DNA of 64,000 nt, taken from the NCBI RefSeq assembly GCF_018310345.1, contig NZ_JAGXBY010000002.1:372001-436000 (forward strand). The letters run 5' to 3'. Shown here piece by piece: positions 54,177 to 62,645 of this stretch. Origin of the DNA: Ornithinibacillus massiliensis. Its GTDB lineage: Bacteria > Bacillota > Bacilli > Bacillales > Amphibacillaceae. How positions within the stretch are numbered: the stretch's first letter is position 1; every line of letters begins with the position of its first letter. Both the position numbers and the translations under genes were made by a program. Below the pieces are notes generated by a model. The model made no database searches. It saw nothing but the letters and a program-made list of their open reading frames with translations, and had not been told where the DNA came from.

Positions 54177-55262
54177 ATGTTAAAGAATAAAATGAAAGAG
54201 CTTTTAAAAATAGAATATCCAATTATACAAGCTCCAATGGCTGGTGGAATAACAACTTCAAAATTAGTGGCTGAGGTTTCAAATTCCGGCGGTCTAGGAA
54301 TGATTGGTGCAGGGTATATGACATCAATCCAAATACAGGAACAAATACGGGAAATAAGACAGTTAACATCAAAGCCTTTTGGCATAAATCTATTTGTTCC
54401 TAACGACTTTGATATAATAGAGGATCAAATTAAATCAGCTAATCGTCCCTTAAATCAAATTCGAAAGCAATTGAATTTAAAGCCAAAAGAAAGCTTTGAA
54501 ATTTCTAATTCTCATGATGTTTCTCATACGTTTATGGAACAAATTAAGGTTGTTATAGAAGAAAAGGTTCCTATTTGTTCTTTTACATTTGGTATTCCTT
54601 CTCATGAAGTGATGGCAGAATTAAAACAATCTCATATAACACTGATGGGAACCGCTACAACCGTTAGAGAAGCGGTAGAAAATGAAAAAGCCGGAATGGA
54701 TATTGTGGTTGTTCAAGGTAGCGAAGCAGGTGGACATCGGGGGAGCTTTATCGATAGTGATAAAGAGAGCCTAGTTGGATTAATGTCCCTAATCCCACAG
54801 GTTGTCGATAATGTTAAGATTCCAGTTGTAGCTGCTGGCGGAATTATGGACGGGAGAGGGTTAATGGCTTCCATCTGCTTAGGGGCTAAAGGGGTACAAA
54901 TGGGTACGGCCTTCTTGACTTGTGTTGAAAGTGGGGCAAATCAAGTTCATAAAGAGGCAATCCTCAGCGCTAACGAAGATCACACTGTATTAACGCGTTC
55001 CTTTTCTGGTAAATGGGCAAGAGGAATAAAAAATAAATTTATTTTAGAAATGCAGGAACATGAAAAGATTTTACCAGATTTCCCTATTCAAAATACACTA
55101 ACTCAAGATATTAGAAAAACTTCTGCTGCACGAAATGACCCAGATTTCATGTCACTTTGGTCCGGTCAAAATCTAAGATTAGCTAAAAACCAAACCGTTT
55201 CCATGTTAATTAAAAATATGATCGCAGAAGCAAATATATTAAGTTCGTTAGAAGAACTGTGA
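54177..55262 (+). CDS. Nitronate monooxygenase (2-nitropropane dioxygenase-like)
   Basis: A 361-residue FMN-dependent TIM-barrel enzyme that oxidises alkyl nitronates. YPIIQAPMAGGITTSKLVAE near residue 14 and GGLGMIGAG mark the N-terminal flavin site. IVVVQGSEAGGHRG near 175 is the signature with the catalytic His. PVVAAGGIMDGRGLMASICL then GAKGVQMGTAFL completes the phosphate site. AAGGAG lies upstream of ATG. It is the second plus-strand gene in the accessory region, with a 17-bp inverted repeat right after it. Confidence 0.93.
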   Translation: MLKNKMKELLKIEYPIIQAPMAGGITTSKLVAEVSNSGGLGMIGAGYMTSIQIQEQIREIRQLTSKPFGINLFVPNDFDIIEDQIKSANRPLNQIRKQLNLKPKESFEISNSHDVSHTFMEQIKVVIEEKVPICSFTFGIPSHEVMAELKQSHITLMGTATTVREAVENEKAGMDIVVVQGSEAGGHRGSFIDSDKESLVGLMSLIPQVVDNVKIPVVAAGGIMDGRGLMASICLGAKGVQMGTAFLTCVESGANQVHKEAILSANEDHTVLTRSFSGKWARGIKNKFILEMQEHEKILPDFPIQNTLTQDIRKTSAARNDPDFMSLWSGQNLRLAKNQTVSMLIKNMIAEANILSSLEEL

Positions 55263-55268
55263 TTTCTT

Positions 55269-55313
55269 GTATACACAAAAATCTATTAGCTAATGCTAGA
55301 TTTTTGTGTATAC
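55269..55313. repeat. Perfect 17-bp inverted repeat
   Basis: GTATACACAAAAATCTA and TAGATTTTTGTGTATAC flank an 11-base loop, seven bases after the nitronate monooxygenase stop. The stem lacks a following T-run on either side. It may end transcription weakly or mark a small mobile element. Confidence 0.7.
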
Positions 55314-55324
55314 CTAATTGATTA

Positions 55325-55342
55325 TTCCTCCCCCTTTAGCTT
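55325..55342 (+). repeat. Array core site (half repeat)
   Basis: CTCCCCCTTTAGCTTAAT resembles the core and lies 36 bp beyond the stop of the interrupted small membrane gene on the minus strand. Confidence 0.45.
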
Positions 55343-55466
55343 AATGAGATAGAAACAACCCAAAAAACATGGTCTACTTATTTTTGATTTCTTCTAATTA
55401 AAGTAATTACTCTTTCATTTTGTTTTATAATAGTATTATTTTGCTTTCTAATTGCCGTAAACTCGT

Positions 55467-55620
55467 TTGAACTACCCCCCACTTATCGACTTACGGTCTC
55501 ATTGAAGTGGGGAATTCCTAAGAATACCAACCTATCGGTTAGTTATGGATTAGGCTATCCCCGCAGTTCCTGCGGTTAATCGTAATGCTTCGTTACGAAG
55601 ATTCAAACTTGCGTTAATAT
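55467..55620 (-). ncRNA. Predicted omega RNA (right-end RNA of TnpB)
   Basis: TnpB elements make a guide RNA from the 3' end of tnpB into the right end. Here the segment holds a CCGCAGGAACTGCGG hairpin and the CCCCACTT/AAGTGGGG terminal hairpin. The guide would begin at 55466 with ACGAGTTTACGGCAATTAGA. The 5' boundary is approximate. Confidence 0.55.
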
Positions 55621-56722
55621 CTCTATCGTGACGGGTTTTACAGGTAGGACACTCCCACTCACGCAAAGCAAGATTTTTAACGTCTTTATACTTATGACCA
55701 CACGTTGAACAAAGCTGACTGGAAGGGAAATTTTTCGCTACGGTCACAACCTGTTTTCCATACCAATTTGCTTTATATTCCAACATTGTGCGAAATTGTG
55801 ACCAAGATACCTCGCTGATAACCTTAGCAAGATTATGATTCTTTAACATGTTTTTGACAGACAAATCTTCAATACCAATGATGTCGTGGTTTTTGACAAT
55901 TTCGGTAGAGATTTTATCTAACATATCCTTTCTGGCATTTGCTATCTTTTCGTGAAGTCGTGCCACTTTTACTTTTTGTTTGTTCCAATTGGAAGAACTA
56001 ATTTGTCGTCTTGAAAGAATACGCTGTGCTTTTGCTAATTTTTCTTCTAATGTTCGGAAGAATTTTGGATTTGCATACGTCGTTCCATCCGAAAGTGTGG
56101 CAAAGTCTTTTAATCCAACATCAATTCCAATTGCAGAACCTGTCTTTCCAAGTTGTTCAACTTCTGTTTCGGCTAAAATCGAAACGAAGTATTTTCCAGA
56201 AGGGTTACGTCTAATCGTTGCGTTCATAATGCGACCTTCTACTTCACGACTTTTCGCAAAACGAACAAGACCTAATTTCGGTAGTTTAATATGCTTATCC
56301 AAAACAGCAATATTCCCATTTACAAACTTTGTTGTATAGGATTGAACCGGATTCTTTTTTGATTTGAAACGTGGTTCGGCGTTTTGGTTTTTGTAATATC
56401 GAGTGTAAGAATCGTTTACTATTTCAACTGATTTTTGAAGGGCGATACTATCGACTTCTTTTAAAAACGGATAGTGTTTCTTTAATTCACGAACTACCTT
56501 AATGGATTGGTTTTTATTGAAAAACTCACCTTTCCAATTATTTTCAGTCAGTTGACCGTTCTGCACCATTTCATTGACGATGTACCAATAAGCATCTTTA
56601 CCTTTTTGTTTTCCAACAAAATAGTTGTAAACAAAGCGAGAACATCCAATTGTTTTGTTAATCAGTTCCATTTTCTTTTTACTTGGATAGATTCGGAACT
56701 TGCAGGCTTTTTTCACTACCAT
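55550..56722 (-). CDS. tnpB: RNA-guided endonuclease TnpB
   Basis: A 390-residue TnpB, the ancestor-type of Cas12. The N-terminal [32 protein letters not shown] is the wedge/HTH region. The RuvC residues are intact: Asp in [14 protein letters not shown] (near 197), Glu in [13 protein letters not shown] (near 285) and Asp in [11 protein letters not shown] (near 372). A zinc finger [24 protein letters not shown] lies between. It is therefore predicted active. AAGGAGG lies upstream of the start. It cuts DNA next to a TTTAT-like motif guided by the omega RNA, which preserves the element. Confidence 0.95.
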   Translation of the reverse strand: MVVKKACKFRIYPSKKKMELINKTIGCSRFVYNYFVGKQKGKDAYWYIVNEMVQNGQLTENNWKGEFFNKNQSIKVVRELKKHYPFLKEVDSIALQKSVEIVNDSYTRYYKNQNAEPRFKSKKNPVQSYTTKFVNGNIAVLDKHIKLPKLGLVRFAKSREVEGRIMNATIRRNPSGKYFVSILAETEVEQLGKTGSAIGIDVGLKDFATLSDGTTYANPKFFRTLEEKLAKAQRILSRRQISSSNWNKQKVKVARLHEKIANARKDMLDKISTEIVKNHDIIGIEDLSVKNMLKNHNLAKVISEVSWSQFRTMLEYKANWYGKQVVTVAKNFPSSQLCSTCGHKYKDVKNLALREWECPTCKTRHDRDINASLNLRNEALRLTAGTAGIA

Positions 56723-57118
56723 TGATTTTCACCTCCTTCATTATGTTTGATGGAAACGAATGGATGACTTTACAGAAAAAAGGTTTTACCACTCGTACCC
56801 AAGCTATTATTTATCTCATCAACACGCACTCGAACAGTCGGACAATCGAGGTGGCAAGTAAGCCATCCCTTGTCCGAAGGCGATTCATCCCCCACTTACT
56901 CATGGGGCTTTACCCTTCTCATTCCTTGAAGATGGGGGTTTTCTCGCCTATTTTAGATAAAAACACAAATAATATTACTGTTATAATGATCAGCACATCA
57001 ACTTCCCTCTGATTTAAACTCTGCTTCCACGTAAACGCCATCGTTTCTAACCTATAATCTTTTATTTAGTTGACATATTCAAATGCAACCATGGCACCAG
57101 TTGCTTCGAGTAATACAC

Positions 57119-57664
57119 TTATTTTTCAGCACTTATAGTATTTAGATTTAAACATTCTATCTCCGAAAAAATTTGTTCCCAACTCCTATTATGTTCCTCC
57201 ACGTTACACCTATGGATGGAGCTAGATAACTTCATAATTTCCTCTTTTGTAGTATCGTCTATGGTTTCTTGAGATTGAATACTTTGCTGGAAACTCTTTA
57301 TCGTCTCTTGCAAAGTCAGAAGTTCTGTATGTACTTTTTCCGGGATTCCTTCTAGAATGGGATCGTTTATGTTATCTATACCCCTATCTAAATTAGCGAA
57401 ATAATAGTTAAGCGTCTCGCGAACCTCTTGTTCCTCCCACTCAATTTCTACCGCAGGTCTTAATCCTAAATAAAGTAGAAGGCTTCTTATACTACTTTCA
57501 ACCTCTAAATTATATAGGTACATCGTTGCTGATTCTAATTTATCCTTCTCATTTGCATACTTTCCTCGCTCTGCAAGAAGAAAAACAAAAAGAATTAAAA
57601 TGGTAATAATTAAAATCCACATGATTAACGAACGAAATTTTCTATATGAATAGTTGTCTGACAT
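57119..57664 (-). CDS. Hypothetical membrane-anchored protein
   Basis: A 181-residue protein with one N-terminal transmembrane helix (about 12-28, SLIMWILIITILILFVFLLA) and an extracytoplasmic helical domain of about 150 residues. The latter includes EWEEQEVRETLNYYFANLDR and TLQETIKSFQQSIQSQETID. I do not recognise the family. AAGGGAGT precedes the ATG. Single gene. Confidence 0.72.
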   Translation of the reverse strand: MSDNYSYRKFRSLIMWILIITILILFVFLLAERGKYANEKDKLESATMYLYNLEVESSIRSLLLYLGLRPAVEIEWEEQEVRETLNYYFANLDRGIDNINDPILEGIPEKVHTELLTLQETIKSFQQSIQSQETIDDTTKEEIMKLSSSIHRCNVEEHNRSWEQIFSEIECLNLNTISAEK

Positions 57665-57816
57665 TAATAATAGACTCCCTTTTTATATTAACTAAACACA
57701 TTGGCATCGTTATTACTCCTTAAACTACCCTTCCAATTAGCTTTCAAAAGATCGTTCCATATTAAGATGTAATAACAATTCCGGAAATATGGTTGGTTTC
57801 CGCATTTGATTTAACC

Positions 57817-57941
57817 TTTCGCACCTTTTCAAGTTCTTAATACTCGGTTCCATACTATTTTCTATATCAATGGGTAACATAATATTCTGGAATTTTATCA
57901 CTAGAAAAAAGCGACACTCGGTAATAGACCTCTGTATTGTT
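57817..57941. repeat. Array intergenic repeat, copy 10 (partial)
   Basis: A core ACCTTTCGCACCTTTTCAAG at 57814-57833 is followed by CAATGGGTAACATAATATTC TGG and a block AAAAAAGCGACACTCGGTAA TAGACCTCT. The hairpin is degraded. An open frame across it (57737-57946) is an artefact of the repeat. Confidence 0.6.
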
Positions 57942-57955
57942 AGCAAAAGGTCAAA

Positions 57956-58957
57956 TTACACCGCACCCAATACATTGTCTCGCATTATTTTATAAAAAAG
58001 TTCTTGCTCTTCAATAAAAGGAGTGTGGGATGAATTTTCAAAGGTGTACATTTCCTTGTAGGGGGATTCTATTGATTCGTAAAAACGTCTTGCCTGCGTG
58101 TGAGTTGTTAGATAATCATGTAATCCTTGGAGTATAAATACTGGGAGGTTAAGTGTTGGAACTAATTTTATCAGATCAATTGTAGACATAGCATGTGCTA
58201 ATGACTGATAGCTATAATAACTACCACTTAGGATATTCATTCGTTCTTTAAAAGTATAGTTTGGACAGGAGAAAATATCTCTCAGAGTCATAATGAAAGA
58301 GTATCCATCACGTTTAAAACCCCCACCATACTTTTCTGTAAACTTTTTTCTTATTACTGCATACGAATGCTTCTTATAATAGTTTTCATCAAATTTTACT
58401 TTCTCTATTTGTTTAATGGCGCGTTTATCATTCCGATCCATTGCTGTTTTTAAGATATAATGATATGTCTCTTTTTCAGAATCTTTTTGCGCCCCTATTT
58501 GGCCTACACCAATATAAGCGTAGAATAACTCAGGCCGTTTACTTGCGACAATACTACCAAGATAAGTACCCCAGGAATGCCCAATCAAATAAATCTTGTC
58601 TTGGGAATACTTTTTCCGTAAATAATTTACTACTTGAATGGTGTCCTCAACCATTTGTTCCAACGTTAGAGGATTTTTGGCTTCTTTATTATCGTACGAC
58701 ATTCCTGTACCTCTTTGATCCCAATAACAGATATCGAATAATTGCTCGAATTTGGTACCATAGGCTTTATTGACTGGATAGACTGGAAATCCAGGACCTC
58801 CATGTAAAAATAATAATAATGGTTTTGCTTGATTTAAAGATTCGATAATCAATCCTTGTCGTACCTCATTTATTTCAATATACTCTTTTGTTACTGTCCC
58901 TTTTTTATTTATCTGGTTTTTATTAATCAAAGGTTTCTCATAAGACTCTATAAGCAT
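57956..58957 (-). CDS. Alpha/beta hydrolase, prolyl iminopeptidase-like
   Basis: A 333-residue S33-type hydrolase. The oxyanion loop is LLFLHGGPGFPVYPV near residue 48, the nucleophile elbow GHSWGTYLGS near 125, the acid in LQGLHDYLTTH near 278 and the His in ENSSHTPF near 308. CYWDQRGTGMSYD is typical of prolyl iminopeptidases. The substrate is unproven. GGAAGGAAATGAGAG lies upstream. Single gene. Confidence 0.9.
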   Translation of the reverse strand: MLIESYEKPLINKNQINKKGTVTKEYIEINEVRQGLIIESLNQAKPLLLFLHGGPGFPVYPVNKAYGTKFEQLFDICYWDQRGTGMSYDNKEAKNPLTLEQMVEDTIQVVNYLRKKYSQDKIYLIGHSWGTYLGSIVASKRPELFYAYIGVGQIGAQKDSEKETYHYILKTAMDRNDKRAIKQIEKVKFDENYYKKHSYAVIRKKFTEKYGGGFKRDGYSFIMTLRDIFSCPNYTFKERMNILSGSYYSYQSLAHAMSTIDLIKLVPTLNLPVFILQGLHDYLTTHTQARRFYESIESPYKEMYTFENSSHTPFIEEQELFYKIMRDNVLGAV

Positions 58958-59011
58958 TCTCTCATTTCCTTCCCTTTGTATTGGTCTTGCTGAGTGGTAA
59001 TGATTATATAT

Positions 59012-59266
59012 TTACTTACTAAGTCTATTATTTTGAATGACACCTAATACAATTAAAAATAATCCAAGGATCAATAATAAACCGACAAAGAAATTATCAA
59101 AAATTGCAGGCATATTTGGCTCACCTGGATAAGACCCATTTCCATTCAGTTTAACAGGAAAACTATCACTAACGTATAGAAATACAGCAATAAATCTTTC
59201 TGTTGTATATAATACAGCACTTAATCCAATCATAACTATTCCTGAAACAAAACTAACTTTCCCCAT
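59012..59266 (-). CDS. Hypothetical membrane protein, two transmembrane segments
   Basis: An 84-residue protein with hydrophobic segments at about 5-30 and 58-78. Between them is an extracytoplasmic loop with FPVKLNGNGSYPGEPNMPAI. The family is not recognised. GGGGGTAGTT precedes ATG. Confidence 0.72.
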   Translation of the reverse strand: MGKVSFVSGIVMIGLSAVLYTTERFIAVFLYVSDSFPVKLNGNGSYPGEPNMPAIFDNFFVGLLLILGLFLIVLGVIQNNRLSK

Positions 59267-59278
59267 TTGAACTACCCC

Positions 59279-59749
59279 CTATGTTATATTTACACTTAGA
59301 GAAACCCCAGTAGGATGAGCCCAATTCCGAACCGGATGCTCCCTTTTCTTATGTACATGCGCCCAAACTCCGGTCAGATGTGCCCTTTCCACATGTACAT
59401 GCGCCCAAAGTCCAGCCAGATGCTCCCTTTCCATAAGCACATGAGCCTGAAATCCAGCCAGATGTTCCCTTTCCATAAGCACATGTGCCCGATATCCAGC
59501 CAGATGCTCCCTTTCCACATGTACATGCGCCCGAAATCCAGTCAGATGCTCCCTTTCCGCATGCACATGCACCCAAAGTCCAGTCAGATGCTCCCTTTCC
59601 ACATGTACATGCGCCCGAAATCCAGTCAGATGCGCCCATCTCACATGCTCATGCGCCCGAAATCCAGCCAGATGCTCCCTTTCCAAAAGTACAAGCGCCC
59701 TTTTCATAAACATCTTTAATGTCGTATACAAACATTTTACGACAGGCAA
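59279..59749 (-). CDS. ORF across the 42-bp tandem repeat (doubtful)
   Basis: A 156-codon frame from a TTG with no ribosome site. It is made of 14-residue repeats such as VEREHLTGFRAHVH. Other frames on both strands are equally open (for example GASDWISGACTCGK on minus and HAPEIQSDAPFPHV on plus), so openness is a property of the repeat. Similar repeat peptides occur as hypothetical proteins in Bacillaceae databases, as far as I recall. Expression is unproven. Confidence 0.25.
   Translation of the reverse strand: MPVVKCLYTTLKMFMKRALVLLEREHLAGFRAHEHVRWAHLTGFRAHVHVEREHLTGLWVHVHAEREHLTGFRAHVHVEREHLAGYRAHVLMEREHLAGFQAHVLMEREHLAGLWAHVHVERAHLTGVWAHVHKKREHPVRNWAHPTGVSLSVNIT
59335..59700. repeat. 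42-bp tandem repeat array, about 8-9 copies
   Basis: The unit on plus is CCAGTCAGATGCTCCCTTTC then CACATGTACATGCGCCCGAA AT, with copy variants (CATAAGCACATGAGCC, CGCATGCACATGCACC). The unit length is a multiple of three, so all frames stay open across the array. GC content is clearly higher than the flanks. It holds no stop codons in several frames on either strand. Confidence 0.9.
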
Positions 59750-59998
59750 TTGCCATGCAAGTACAGGTTTTCAGCTTCTTGTTGGTAAGATTAATTTCAA
59801 CCATCTTAAAAAGTTCCATCATTCTACTCTTTTTTGTTCTTGAAATGACAATTCATTAGTTAAGAATTTGTCAAAGTATTCACTAGAAAATTGCTTCCAA
59901 ACGTCAATAGCCTTTTAATCGGAAAAAGTCTAAAATTCTTTCCCTTTCTAAATAATAATAATAATCGAAAGCACCGTCTATTTCAAAGAAAAATCATC

Positions 59999-60457
59999 TT
60001 ATCTTCCACATTTTTGCCACCGTTCAATTTTTAACCCCTCATACACCGCCCAACAATGGTGCTCATGAAAAAGCAGCTCTTCAACATCATTAATATCAAT
60101 CCACTTCATAAAGTGGTCCTCTTCTATTGGCTCCTGTAGCTTGTTCAATAATGCTGCTAAGTAAAAGTATCCCTCATTTAGTATTGGCTCATTTTTAGTA
60201 GATTGAAAATACCTATTTGCCTCACCTATAAAAGAGCCTATTGATACGCTATATCCAGTTTCTTCTAATATTTCTCTATGTAAGCATTCTTGAAAACTCT
60301 CATCCTTTTCAATTCCACCACCAGGTAAAAAATAATCTCCTCTTGAAGTGTAGACAGTTAAAACCTTATCTCCGGTAGTGTTGAAAATTACAGCATAAAC
60401 GCCTTTTCTTAATAGATAATCAAGACCAGCTTTTTTTTCTCCAAAAATCCTAATCAT
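59999..60457 (-). CDS. Nudix hydrolase
   Basis: A 152-residue protein with Nudix box GGGIEKDESFQECLHREILE ETGYSV at residues about 47-72. The metal-binding REILEE is intact. It opens MIRIFGEKKAGLDYLLRKGV YAVIF. The substrate is unknown. GGAGGGGAAAATG gives the start. It is the second intact Nudix gene of the array, distinct from the one at 22272. Confidence 0.9.
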   Translation of the reverse strand: MIRIFGEKKAGLDYLLRKGVYAVIFNTTGDKVLTVYTSRGDYFLPGGGIEKDESFQECLHREILEETGYSVSIGSFIGEANRYFQSTKNEPILNEGYFYLAALLNKLQEPIEEDHFMKWIDINDVEELLFHEHHCWAVYEGLKIERWQKCGR

Positions 60458-60707
60458 TTTCCCCTCCCTTTGTTCTTTATTGTACCATTTTATCCTTTCA
60501 ATAATTGCCCTGTTGGCTTGAAAAGCAGAACATTAATATAAGTAGTCTTTAATTGCTTCAACTTCAGTTTCATATCCGGCACATTCACCCAAGAATAAAA
60601 GACCACCAATATGATGATCTTTTATTTCACTCAAGTACACTTAAAATATATTAATATTTATTTCTCAAAACATTAAGGGCTTATTATCCTCGAATCTAAA
60701 ATTTTAT
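60458..60707. other. Intergenic: array core and hairpin-block remnant
   Basis: Core TAATTGCCCTGTTGGCTTG at 60502-60520. A fragment AAAAGACCACCAATATGATG ATCTTTTATTTC at 60598-60630 resembles the hairpin block of the partial repeat at 20346-20443. No gene. Confidence 0.5.
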
Positions 60708-61202
60708 CTAAATGGTAAGCATAGCTCCTCTTTTATCAAAAGTAGAATCCGGGTTATATGCAACTTCCCATATATTATTTTCAGGGTCAGCAAAAGTCGA
60801 TGAGCGAAAACTACCAGTAGGTTCATTTGGTTCAATTATAATATTTCCCCCAAGGCCCCTAACCACTTCAATTGTTTCATCAACTTGAATTGGCTAATCA
60901 ACATTTATTGAAAATGTAACACCTTTAAAGAAAGTGTTTGGTTTCATAATTTCTAGCCCAGTGTCTCGCGCCAACTTTTCCACGGAATAAAGTGATAATA
61001 AAACACCTGCTGTTTTAAAAATCGCATAGTCTACATATCCGTGGTCTGTTTCTTCCCAACCTAAATTATTATAAAATTTACGAAGAAGAGGTAAATCATA
61101 ACACCCAATCGTTACCAAACTTAATCTTTGAAGAACCAAACAATCACCCCTATTATTCAATTCCTTTATTAATAGTACATGTTTAAAGTTTAAAATATAC
61201 AC
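60708..61202 (-). pseudogene. VOC (glyoxalase-like) family protein with one in-frame stop
   Basis: The frame reads VLQRLSLVTIGCYDLPLLRK FYNNLGWEE through KPNTFFKGVTFSINVD, meets a single TAG, and continues in the same frame PIQVDETIEVVRGLGGNIII EPNEPTGSFRSSTFADPENN IWEVAYNPDS. This is a whole VOC protein apart from one nonsense codon (likely CAG or AAG originally). TTG with AGGGGTG upstream (about 61139) is the likely start; 61202 is the longest frame. It is either a very recent pseudogene or a read-through case. Confidence 0.82.
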
Positions 61203-61253
61203 TGGTGCAGAAAAAGCTATACTTATTCAGATTGATATAAGATAATTCCGTTC

Positions 61254-62003
61254 TTACTTTCTTGCAATTAAGAGAAACCTTTTAGAATTTGTTATAATTC
61301 CTTTCTCATTTCTATTGTTCTTTATGAAATCACTTAGTATTTCAATGTCCCTACTATCTTGACCAAAATTAGGAATAATTGGTGTATGTTTAAGTAAAAA
61401 AATTAGTTCATCTGTACTTTTAATATATTCGATTGCATCATATTCAAATGATTTAATCTCAGAAAACCCTGCCTCACTAAGTTCACGAATATATCGTTCT
61501 TTTAATACACCATCCCTTTCATCAAAAGCCTGGCCACGACCAAATGCTTTCTTTAGGTTAAGTTTATCATCTTCACTTACTTGTTGAGTCAAAAACCAAC
61601 CCCCTTGTTTTAACACCCTAACTACTTCTGTTGATGAAAATGGCGCATGACGACATGAAACTACATCAAAGAAACAGGCGGGAAACTGTAACTGGTCAGA
61701 CGACATTTGAAAAAACTTCACGTTCGTTACTTTTGATCTTTTTAAATTTGTTAAAGCTGTTTCCAACATGCCTTTAGATAAATCAATTCCAATTAAGAAG
61801 AATAATGAAGGTGCAATTTTTATTAAATTTTCAGCGCCACCAGAACCGATATCTAAAAGAACGTCTGTTTTATTACATCTTTTGATTACTTCTTCATAAA
61901 AATTCCAATTAACACCATCAGTAAGAGATTTTATATTACTAAAATCCCAACCGTTTATTTTACCGACCTTATCATATAGATTTTCATAGTCAAATTCTCC
62001 CAT
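61254..62003 (-). CDS. Class I SAM-dependent methyltransferase
   Basis: A 249-residue protein: DVLLDIGSGGAENLIKIAPS near residue 48 is the SAM loop, FFLIGIDLSKGMLETA motif II, and FDVVSCRHAPFSSTEVVRVL KQGGWFLTQQ the motif IV-V region. The target is unknown. Start ATG 62003 follows GGGAGGTG; the upstream ATG (62018) overlaps that site. Single gene. Confidence 0.88.
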   Translation of the reverse strand: MGEFDYENLYDKVGKINGWDFSNIKSLTDGVNWNFYEEVIKRCNKTDVLLDIGSGGAENLIKIAPSLFFLIGIDLSKGMLETALTNLKRSKVTNVKFFQMSSDQLQFPACFFDVVSCRHAPFSSTEVVRVLKQGGWFLTQQVSEDDKLNLKKAFGRGQAFDERDGVLKERYIRELSEAGFSEIKSFEYDAIEYIKSTDELIFLLKHTPIIPNFGQDSRDIEILSDFIKNNRNEKGIITNSKRFLLIARK

Positions 62004-62097
62004 TTTAACACCTCCCAATATCTAAAAAAGTAAGAATACCCACCAATTCAATAAGGTTATCAAGAATTGACTTAGGTTATCATAGAGGATTAACATA

Positions 62098-62112
62098 TTC
62101 GCACCTTTATTA
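62098..62112 (+). repeat. Array core site (degenerate)
   Basis: TTCGCACCTTTATTAAAT resembles the core and is the rightmost candidate seen. It is followed by AATCTACTCCACCGTTAGC, another CCGTTAG at 62130. Confidence 0.4.
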
Positions 62113-62264
62113 AATCTACTCCACCGTTAGCAAGAAATCTCTGTTCTAATATTTTTATAACTCTATCGAAATAGTAAAATAGTAAAAGTCAGCTATAATT
62201 ACTTTTCAACTAATGGAATTATATAATCAAATATACTCGAGAACTTTACTACAGATGGATATAA

Positions 62265-62645
62265 CTATCTATTTAAATGGTTTTCGATCCACATCTTCAA
62301 CTTTTCAGCATAAATTGCTCTTTTATCCGGGTTTGTTTGAAATCCTTTTGTAAGATAGAAAAAATCGTTTTTATACCGAGGATACACGTGAAGATGATAA
62401 TGCCAGACATCCTGACTTCCAGATGGCTCATTAGGCTGACGGGTAGTAATCCCATCACAATTATATGTATTCTTCATTGCGAATGCGGTAAGTTGTGCTG
62501 CTCTATGAATCTCAGCAGCATATTCTAGGGGGAGTTCATATATGTTTTCAATGTGCTGATTAGGAACAACTAGAACGTGCCCTTTATTGTTTGGCCACCA
62601 TTTACTAGCGATAAACGCAGTGTCATATTCATTTTGGAATATCAC
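62265..62645 (-). CDS. HIT family protein, probably N-terminally truncated
   Basis: A 126-residue protein with VWHYHLHVYPRY, the HxHxH nucleotide-binding triad, and SKWWPNNKGHVLVVPNQHIE. GTG 62645 is the first standard start but has no ribosome site. The frame is open only nine more codons to a TAG, and the usual N-terminal CxxC segment of about 20 residues is absent. It may be a 5'-truncated cassette gene. Confidence 0.68.
   Translation of the reverse strand: MIFQNEYDTAFIASKWWPNNKGHVLVVPNQHIENIYELPLEYAAEIHRAAQLTAFAMKNTYNCDGITTRQPNEPSGSQDVWHYHLHVYPRYKNDFFYLTKGFQTNPDKRAIYAEKLKMWIENHLNR

Larger units (their letters stand above)
55467..56956 (-). mobile_element. IS200/IS605-family element carrying only tnpB (IS1341 group)
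   Basis: A 1490-bp element with tnpB and no tnpA. The right end (55467 side) has CCCCACTT pairing with AAGTGGGG, ending GTTCAA at the junction. The left end (56956 side) holds CCCCCATCTTCAAGG and GCCCCATGAGTAAGTGGGGG hairpins. The flank TTTAT abuts the left end, a common IS605/TnpB target motif. No target duplication is visible, as expected of this family. The ends are set by restoring the interrupted gene. Confidence 0.82.
55378..56996 (-). pseudogene. Small membrane-protein gene interrupted by the TnpB element
   Basis: The 5' part (GTG 56996, or ATG 57041, to 56957) encodes VLIIITVILFVFL. The 3' part (55466-55378) encodes EFTAIRKQNNTIIKQNERVI TLIRRNQK and a stop. Removing 55467-56956 joins TTAT to ACGAG in frame and restores a 42-codon (or 57-codon) protein with one transmembrane helix and a basic tail. 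AGAGGG lies eight bases before the GTG. The family resembles small Bacillaceae membrane peptides of unknown role. Confidence 0.75.

Noticed and set aside
56683-57012. 109-codon plus-strand ORF at the left end of the TnpB element, as a possible tnpA
   Set aside because: There is no HUH motif or catalytic Tyr context. It crosses the element end and lies opposite hairpins of the left end.
57737-57946. 69-codon minus-strand ORF
   Set aside because: It runs across a degraded array repeat and core, with no ribosome site.
59315-59719. Plus-strand ORFs of 134 and 74 codons across the tandem repeat
   Set aside because: Openness follows from the 42-bp unit on every frame. No start signal supports them.
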